Positions 59,195 to 64,000 of a stretch of DNA of 64,000 bases are shown piece by piece (positions within the stretch are counted from its first letter, which is position 1; each line of letters begins with the position of its first letter). A program made the translations under genes and the position numbers. The notes beneath the pieces are model-generated. The model was not told where the DNA came from and searched no databases. It worked only from the letters and a program-made list of their open reading frames with translations. Source of the DNA: Paraburkholderia mimosarum LMG 23256 = NBRC 106338 (GTDB lineage Bacteria > Pseudomonadota > Gammaproteobacteria > Burkholderiales > Burkholderiaceae); contig NZ_BBJJ01000001.1 in the NCBI RefSeq assembly GCF_000739815.1, positions 1 through 64,000 on the forward strand, given 5' to 3'.

Positions 59195-60546
59195 TTCAGC
59201 ACCTCCGCTTCGTAGCGCGCAGTGCGCTCGTTGACTTCATCCCATGTTTGCGATGCCAGCAGGTCGGCCCAGCGGCGATACATGCCGCGCGCCGCCGTTT
59301 CCGAGAAAATATAGTTCGTCATGCCAGGTATGCCGTCTTCGCGCACGCGCTCGCCGCCGAGGCCCATTTCGAGGCACAGCTTCGTCTTGCGCGCGCGGCT
59401 GCCGCGCAGCACCTTCTGCACTTCGGCCCAGTTTTCCGAGTCGTCCTGCTCGAGAAATCCCGCGGGACCGAAGGCACGCGTCGCGCTGCGCTCGAAAGCG
59501 GCCTTCACGTCGTCCGAGGCTGCCTTGTCGGCGATGCAGAACGCCCACACTTCCACCTGGTTCGGGCCGCGCGGGTGCCACACGCGCAGCGTGGCGGTGC
59601 CGTTGAGCCACGAAAGCGTGGGGAACATGTTGTTGTGACCCGCAAGCCGCATCGCGCGAACCTTGCCCAGACGCGCTTCGGCTTCGGCATAGGTATCGCG
59701 GAAGTACTGCGAGACTTCGCCGTCCACCCACACGTTCGCGTCGGGCTGCTCGGTAAAGAAGAAGCCGCTGCCGTGGCCGGCCTGACCGTACTGCAGCGCA
59801 TCCTTCGCGGTCTCCCAGACGGGGCGCGCCGTCTGGCCCGCGCCGAGCGCCTTGTCCGCTGCGCCTTCCTTCGCGCCGAGCACTTCGATTGCGGAAGCGT
59901 GCGTGAAGAGCGCGTGATACTGGTCGCTCGCGAACTGCTCGGCCGGGAATTTCCAGTTGCAGTCGATCACCCACTTGTGCACGCCGCCCACGATCTCGGT
60001 GCCGCCTTCGCGGCGGTCGAGCACGCCGTCCAGATACCAGGCGATGTCGCCCATATAGGTTTCGAGGTCGGGCGCGTCGGCGTCCCAGTTGCCGAACACG
60101 AGGCCCTTGTACACGGCCACGCGCGTGACCTCCTGGAGGCCCCACTTCTCCTTGCACAGACCTTGCGGATAGGCGCGCGGCTCGAGCGGCACGTCGATGA
60201 GCGCGCCGTCCACGCCGTACGACCAGCCATGATACGGGCACGTGAACGCACGCGTGTTGCCGCAATCGGCGTGGCTCACGCGCATCGAGCGATGGCGGCA
60301 CTGGTTGAGGAAGGCCTTGATCGAGCCGTCCTTCTGGCGCACCACGACGATGGGATCTTCGCCCATGTAGGTATTGAAAAAGTCGCCGGCTTTCGGTATT
60401 TGACTGACGTGAGCGAGAAAAAGCCAGCAGCGGCCGAAGATGCGCTCGAGTTCGAGCGCGTAAATCTCGGGGTCGGTATAGATCGACGACGTGACGCGGC
60501 CATTTTGCGCGTCGACGAGTGCATCGATGTCGATGATTGCGGACAT
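59191..60546 (-). CDS. hcaE: Phenylpropionate/cinnamate dioxygenase alpha subunit HcaE
   Basis: This 451-residue catalytic subunit has a Rieske centre (C83-x-H85, C103-x2-H106) and the mononuclear iron facial triad D208, H211 and H216 in [11 protein letters not shown]. It adds O2 to the ring of 3-phenylpropionate or cinnamate at positions 2 and 3. It heads the leftward operon hcaEFCBD and is divergent from hcaR with 125 bases between the starts. Substrate identity is inferred from operon order, the HcaR pairing and the nearby mhp genes; the alpha subunit alone could serve other aromatic acids. Confidence 0.9.
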   Translation of the reverse strand: MSAIIDIDALVDAQNGRVTSSIYTDPEIYALELERIFGRCWLFLAHVSQIPKAGDFFNTYMGEDPIVVVRQKDGSIKAFLNQCRHRSMRVSHADCGNTRAFTCPYHGWSYGVDGALIDVPLEPRAYPQGLCKEKWGLQEVTRVAVYKGLVFGNWDADAPDLETYMGDIAWYLDGVLDRREGGTEIVGGVHKWVIDCNWKFPAEQFASDQYHALFTHASAIEVLGAKEGAADKALGAGQTARPVWETAKDALQYGQAGHGSGFFFTEQPDANVWVDGEVSQYFRDTYAEAEARLGKVRAMRLAGHNNMFPTLSWLNGTATLRVWHPRGPNQVEVWAFCIADKAASDDVKAAFERSATRAFGPAGFLEQDDSENWAEVQKVLRGSRARKTKLCLEMGLGGERVREDGIPGMTNYIFSETAARGMYRRWADLLASQTWDEVNERTARYEAEVLK

Positions 60547-60671
60547 GCGAGTCTCCTCCGTGGCAGCATTGCCTTTTTTGGCGGGAATGCAGAGGGATGA
60601 TCGGCGCTCGCCAGACCGTTGTGAAATATTTTGTTTGTTGGCAGTAAGACTTTCGAACGATAACTCCGGGC

Positions 60672-61550
60672 ATGGAACTGAGACATCTGCGCTACTTCAT
60701 TGCCGTCGCCGACGAGCTTAGCTTCACGCGCGCGGCGCAGCGTCTGCATACGGCGCAGCCTTCGCTGAGCCAGCAGATCCGCAATCTCGAAGACGAGGTT
60801 GGCACGCCGCTCTTCGAGCGCACGCGCCGCAAGGTGGAGCTGACCGAGGCGGGCAAGGTGTTTCTCGCCGAGGCGCGCCTCGTGGTGGCGCAGGCCGACC
60901 GCGCAGTGGCGCGTGCGCGCCAGGTGGGGCAGGGACGCGCGACGGTCACGATCGGTTTCGTGCCCGCCGCTGAAATCCGGGTTTTCCCGGTGATTCTGCC
61001 GCGCCTGCGGCTGCGCTACCCCGAAGTGAACGTGGAGTTGCGCAGCCTGCCCACGGCCGAACAGGAAGAGGCGCTGCTGCGCGGCGATATCGATGTGGCG
61101 TTCATGCGGCGGCCCGTCGTCTCGCCCGAGTTGCGCAGCGAAGTCGTGTTGACCGAGCCGCTCGTCGTGGTCCTGCCGAGCGGACATCCGCTCGCGAAGC
61201 AGGAACGCATTGCCCCGGCGCAACTGAGCGGCGAGCCGTTCATCAGCACGCATCCGCAGTTCTCGGGGCAGGTCCACAGCGTGGTCGAGGCGTATTGCGA
61301 AGCGCACGGCATCGAGCGCAAGGTCGCGCAGGTCGCGACCAATATCCTGCTCAATCTGAATCTGGTGGGCATGGGGCTCGGTTATGCGCTGCTGCCCGCT
61401 TACGTGTCGTCGCTCACGAGCAGCGCGATCTGCACGCGCCCGCTCGAAGGCGAGCCGCCCACCATCGACCTGTTGATGGTGTCGCGCAAGGAGCCGCATG
61501 CCGCGGAACTCGAAGCGCTGTTCGAGCTCGTGCGCGAAACCAGGCCTTAG
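60672..61550 (+). CDS. hcaR: HcaR, LysR-family activator of the hca operon
   Basis: This LysR protein of 292 residues has the [43 protein letters not shown] and an effector domain typical of HcaR/CynR-like regulators ([22 protein letters not shown]). In E. coli, HcaR activates hcaEFCBD with phenylpropionate or cinnamate as inducer; the divergent layout here is the same. Its end is eight bases from the convergent end of mhpR. Confidence 0.88.
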   Translation: MELRHLRYFIAVADELSFTRAAQRLHTAQPSLSQQIRNLEDEVGTPLFERTRRKVELTEAGKVFLAEARLVVAQADRAVARARQVGQGRATVTIGFVPAAEIRVFPVILPRLRLRYPEVNVELRSLPTAEQEEALLRGDIDVAFMRRPVVSPELRSEVVLTEPLVVVLPSGHPLAKQERIAPAQLSGEPFISTHPQFSGQVHSVVEAYCEAHGIERKVAQVATNILLNLNLVGMGLGYALLPAYVSSLTSSAICTRPLEGEPPTIDLLMVSRKEPHAAELEALFELVRETRP

Positions 61551-61558
61551 GGTCGGCC

Positions 61559-62362
61559 CTAGCGCTTCGCGCTTTCCTCTTGCGCCTCTAACGCCGTCAC
61601 CATTTCCTGCGCGGCGCGCTGCAGCTCCGGCACGAAGCGCCGCACCGCCTCGGCCGGATTGATGGCGTGCTCCAGGTAGATCACGTTCAGGCTCGCGAGC
61701 ACGCGCCCGTGCGCCTCGATGGCCACGGCGAGCGCGCCGATCTTGCGCTGGTCCGCCCAGTCGCCGTGGTTCGAGCCGAAGCCGTCCTCGCGCGTTTGCC
61801 GCACGAGGTTGCGGATATATGCCTTGTCGCTCGCGAGCTTTTGCTGCTGCTCGCCGCCCGTGCCTGCGCGCAGCAACTCCATAATGTCCTCGCGCTCCGC
61901 TTCGGGGCACATCGCGAAGTACACGCGGCCCGCCGCCGTGAGCAACATCGGCAGGCGCCGCCCGACCATTGCGCGGTGAAACGAGAGCGGGCTAAAGCGG
62001 TGCGTGGTCTCGCGTATCACCATGGCGTCGCCGTCGGGCGTCGTGAGGTCCGAAGGCCACACCGTGCGCTGGAGCATCTGCGCCATGATCGGCGGCGCGA
62101 TGGTCGCGATCAGCTCGTCGTCGGTGAAGCCTTCGCTCAGGCCGCGCACGTGCATCGTCAGACGAAAGCTGTCGTCGGAAGCGCTGCGGCGCACGAAATT
62201 TTCCTCTACCAGGGTTTCCAGCAGGCGCCTCACCGTCGTGCGGTGCAGGCCCGTGGCCTCGCTCAGCTGCTGGCTCGTCGCGCGCCCGTTCTCCATGGCG
62301 TTGAGCGCCTGGAGCACCTGAAGCCCGCGCGCCAGGCCCCGGACGTTTGCATACTTCGTCAT
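61559..62362 (-). CDS. mhpR: MhpR, IclR-family activator of the mhp operon
   Basis: This 267-residue IclR-type regulator has an N-terminal HTH (ATSQQLSEATGLHRTTVRRLLETLVEENFVRRSASDDSFRLT) closely matching E. coli MhpR, and an effector domain of the IclR type. MhpR activates mhpABCDFE with 3-(3-hydroxyphenyl)propionate. ATG 62362 is preferred over 62404 because an AAGG box precedes it, and because a palindrome overlapping 62387-62403 would otherwise lie inside the gene. It is divergent from mhpA. Confidence 0.9.
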   Translation of the reverse strand: MTKYANVRGLARGLQVLQALNAMENGRATSQQLSEATGLHRTTVRRLLETLVEENFVRRSASDDSFRLTMHVRGLSEGFTDDELIATIAPPIMAQMLQRTVWPSDLTTPDGDAMVIRETTHRFSPLSFHRAMVGRRLPMLLTAAGRVYFAMCPEAEREDIMELLRAGTGGEQQQKLASDKAYIRNLVRQTREDGFGSNHGDWADQRKIGALAVAIEAHGRVLASLNVIYLEHAINPAEAVRRFVPELQRAAQEMVTALEAQEESAKR

Positions 62363-62386
62363 CGAAAACGCCTTAAAAATCAACTG

Positions 62387-62446
62387 TGTGCATTCTATGC
62401 ACATTTCTCCAAAAATGTTGAGCGCGCACCGGACGGATCCTAGACT
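62387..62446. promoter_or_regulatory. MhpR operator and mhpA promoter
   Basis: TGTGCAT-TCT-ATGCACA at 62387-62403 is a perfect 17-base inverted repeat between mhpR and mhpA. Reading rightward, TTGAGC (62418-62423) and TAGACT (62441-62446) are separated by 17 bases, a plausible sigma-70 promoter for mhpA. With a start site about seven bases after the -10, the operator is centred near -58, an activator position like that I recall for the E. coli mhp promoter. Confidence 0.7.
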
Positions 62447-62553
62447 CGCTTCACATCACCGCACCGTGGCAAAACGTCCAGGCCGGTGATCCGGATCAGG
62501 CAAGACCTGTGAGCATCAGCAGCGGCCCCATGAGCCGCGCGAGAAGGAGACAC

Positions 62554-64000
62554 ATGAACACCCCCCTCGCCCACGAAGCGGACACCGTCCGCCCTCGCCA
62601 TATCGACACGGACATCGCCATCATCGGCGCGGGTCCGGTCGGCCTCACGATCGCCAATATTCTCGGCCTGCAAGGCGTGCGTGTCACGGTCGTCGAAAAG
62701 CTCGACGAGATCATCGACTACCCGCGCGCCATTGGTCTGGATGACGAAGCATTGCGCGTGTTCCAGTCGATCGGCCTCGCCGACGTGCTGGTGCCGCACA
62801 CCACGCCCGACCACTGGATGCGATTCGTCACGAAGGACGGCCACTGCTTCGCCTCGATCGAGCCGCGCACCGACGAGTTCGGCTGGTCGCGCCGCAACGC
62901 GTTCCTGCAGCCGTTGGCCGACCGCGTGCTGTACGAAGGTCTCGCGCGCTTCGAGAACGTGGAAGTGCTGTTCGGCCACAACGTCAATGCGTTCGAGCAG
63001 GATGCGCAGGGCGTGACGATCGACGTGAGCGATGCGGGCGGCGAGCGCCGCACGATCCGCGCGGCGTACATGGTGGGCGCGGACGGCGGCAACAGCTTCG
63101 TGCGCCGCGCGCTCAACGTGCCCTTTGAAGGCCGCACGAAGCCGAATCAATGGATCGTGGTGGACGTGCGCAACGACCCGATCGGCTCGCCGCATATCTA
63201 CATGCATTGCGATCATCAGCGCCCCTATGTTTCGGCGGCGCTGCCGCATGGCATTCGCCGTTTCGAGTTCATGGTGATGCCGGGCGAGACCGAAGAAGAA
63301 CTTTCGAAGCCGGAGAACATGGCCGCGCTGATCCGCAAGGTGGTGGCCGATCCCGACAAGGTGGACTACATCCGCAAGCGCGTGTACACGCACAACGCGC
63401 GCCTCGCCGAAACGTTCCGCGTGGACCGCGTTCTGCTCGCCGGCGACGCCGCGCACATCATGCCCGTGTGGCAGGGCCAGGGCTACAACAGCGGCATTCG
63501 CGACGCGAACAACCTGGGCTGGAAGCTCGCGATGGTCGCTAAGGGCGTGGCCGACAGCCGCCTGCTCGACACGTACACCGTGGAGCGCCGCGCGCATGCG
63601 CGCTCGATGATTCACCTCTCCGAAGTCGCAGGCGATATTTTCGCGCCCACCACGCGATTCGGTGCGCGTTTTCGCGATGCGTTCGTGCGCTCGATGAACG
63701 TGTTCCCTTCGGTGAAGCGCTATTTCGTGGAGATGCGCTTCAAGCCGATGCCGCGCTATGAAGCGGGCGTCGTGCTGCTGCCGCCGCCGCAAAGCACGGG
63801 CGGCTGGCTCGCGCGCCTGCTGGAGCGCTCGGGCAACTCCGCGCCTGGCCGCCTGCTCGGCCTCATGAGCCAGAAGCGCGACTCGCTGATCGGCCGCCTC
63901 GCCTATGGGCGCGATCCGCTCGCCGCCTCGCCGGTGGGCCGCATGTTCATCCAGCCGCGCGTGCGCCTCGCCGACGGCCGCGTGGTGCGCCTCGACGACG
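62554..64000 (+). CDS. mhpA: 3-(3-hydroxyphenyl)propionate hydroxylase MhpA (partial)
   Basis: The visible 482 residues are an FAD monooxygenase: the N-terminal GxGxx[32 protein letters not shown], and the FAD-phosphate-binding [20 protein letters not shown]. It hydroxylates 3-(3-hydroxyphenyl)propionate to 2,3-dihydroxyphenylpropionate, the same catechol that the hca pathway yields. AAGGAG lies before the ATG. The gene runs off the right edge; the rest of the mhp operon (ring cleavage and lower pathway) is expected beyond it. Confidence 0.93.
   Translation, partial: MNTPLAHEADTVRPRHIDTDIAIIGAGPVGLTIANILGLQGVRVTVVEKLDEIIDYPRAIGLDDEALRVFQSIGLADVLVPHTTPDHWMRFVTKDGHCFASIEPRTDEFGWSRRNAFLQPLADRVLYEGLARFENVEVLFGHNVNAFEQDAQGVTIDVSDAGGERRTIRAAYMVGADGGNSFVRRALNVPFEGRTKPNQWIVVDVRNDPIGSPHIYMHCDHQRPYVSAALPHGIRRFEFMVMPGETEEELSKPENMAALIRKVVADPDKVDYIRKRVYTHNARLAETFRVDRVLLAGDAAHIMPVWQGQGYNSGIRDANNLGWKLAMVAKGVADSRLLDTYTVERRAHARSMIHLSEVAGDIFAPTTRFGARFRDAFVRSMNVFPSVKRYFVEMRFKPMPRYEAGVVLLPPPQSTGGWLARLLERSGNSAPGRLLGLMSQKRDSLIGRLAYGRDPLAASPVGRMFIQPRVRLADGRVVRLDD

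Overview
The window looks like a chromosomal segment of a Burkholderiaceae bacterium, most likely Paraburkholderia, Caballeronia or Burkholderia. The evidence is high GC throughout, tightly packed operons with ATGA/TGATG overlaps, split hpaG1/hpaG2 genes, a typical beta-proteobacterial tRNA-Val(GAC), and a long palindromic intergenic repeat of a kind I recall from these genomes. No rRNA, CRISPR array, complete insertion sequence or prophage was seen.

Layout. 1-400: 5' end of an MscS-type channel gene. 740-3162: ketopantoate-reductase-like and class II aldolase genes divergent from a MarR regulator. 3191-9742: complete homoprotocatechuate meta-cleavage operon hpaG1-G2-E-D-F-H-I, read leftward, divergent from hpaR. 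9789-11676: thioredoxin-like and methyltransferase genes, with four copies of a 24-base motif in the gaps. 12004-16055: operon of a DedA-rhodanese fusion, a cyclic-nucleotide-domain/thioredoxin-reductase-like flavoprotein and a YcaQ-type DNA glycosylase. 17072-18804: Aer-like chemoreceptor with a clear sigma-28 promoter. 18841-19912: gene-poor stretch with DnaA-box-like repeats, a LysR relic and a Fur box in front of a PepSY membrane protein. 20671-26286: amino-acid permease/Lrp/ddaH cassette (ddaH broken by one stop codon), cobF, a LysE exporter and an AraC regulator.

26535-31655 is the most unusual part. Five co-directional genes encode a membrane CheA-like kinase with Hpt and CheA-type ATPase domains but no CheW-like domain, a minimal MCP-like coiled-coil protein, two CheX-like phosphatase proteins with the same C-terminal tail, and a CheY. 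There is no CheW, CheR or CheB. This is my best candidate for an undescribed signalling system.

31687-32220 is a long inverted repeat. 32254-36557: YdeP-type molybdopterin oxidoreductase, MocR-type regulator and a small HTH protein. 36747-39237: a two-partner-secretion locus in which a deletion joins the 5' part of tpsA to the 3' part of tpsB out of frame. 39421-45141: a LysR gene, then MarR-EmrA-EmrB-NodT efflux genes. 45171-48620: AraC/AhpD-like pair, then thiolase-MarR. Three matching palindromes (consensus TGTGCATATGCACA) link the two MarR loci. 48791-54022: TAXI-type binding protein, SYLF lipoprotein, HxlR regulator/flavoprotein, a pirin relic and an ArsC-like protein. 54253-56154: a chemoreceptor and tRNA-Val. 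56242-64000: hcaEFCBD with divergent hcaR, then mhpR and the start of mhpA.

Functionally, the flanks hold aromatic catabolism. The hpa genes turn homoprotocatechuate into pyruvate and succinate semialdehyde. The hca genes and the start of the mhp operon turn phenylpropionate/cinnamate into catecholic intermediates. The centre holds sensing, motility, efflux and redox functions. Coordinates and starts were read by eye. Family assignments come from motif recognition, not database searches.
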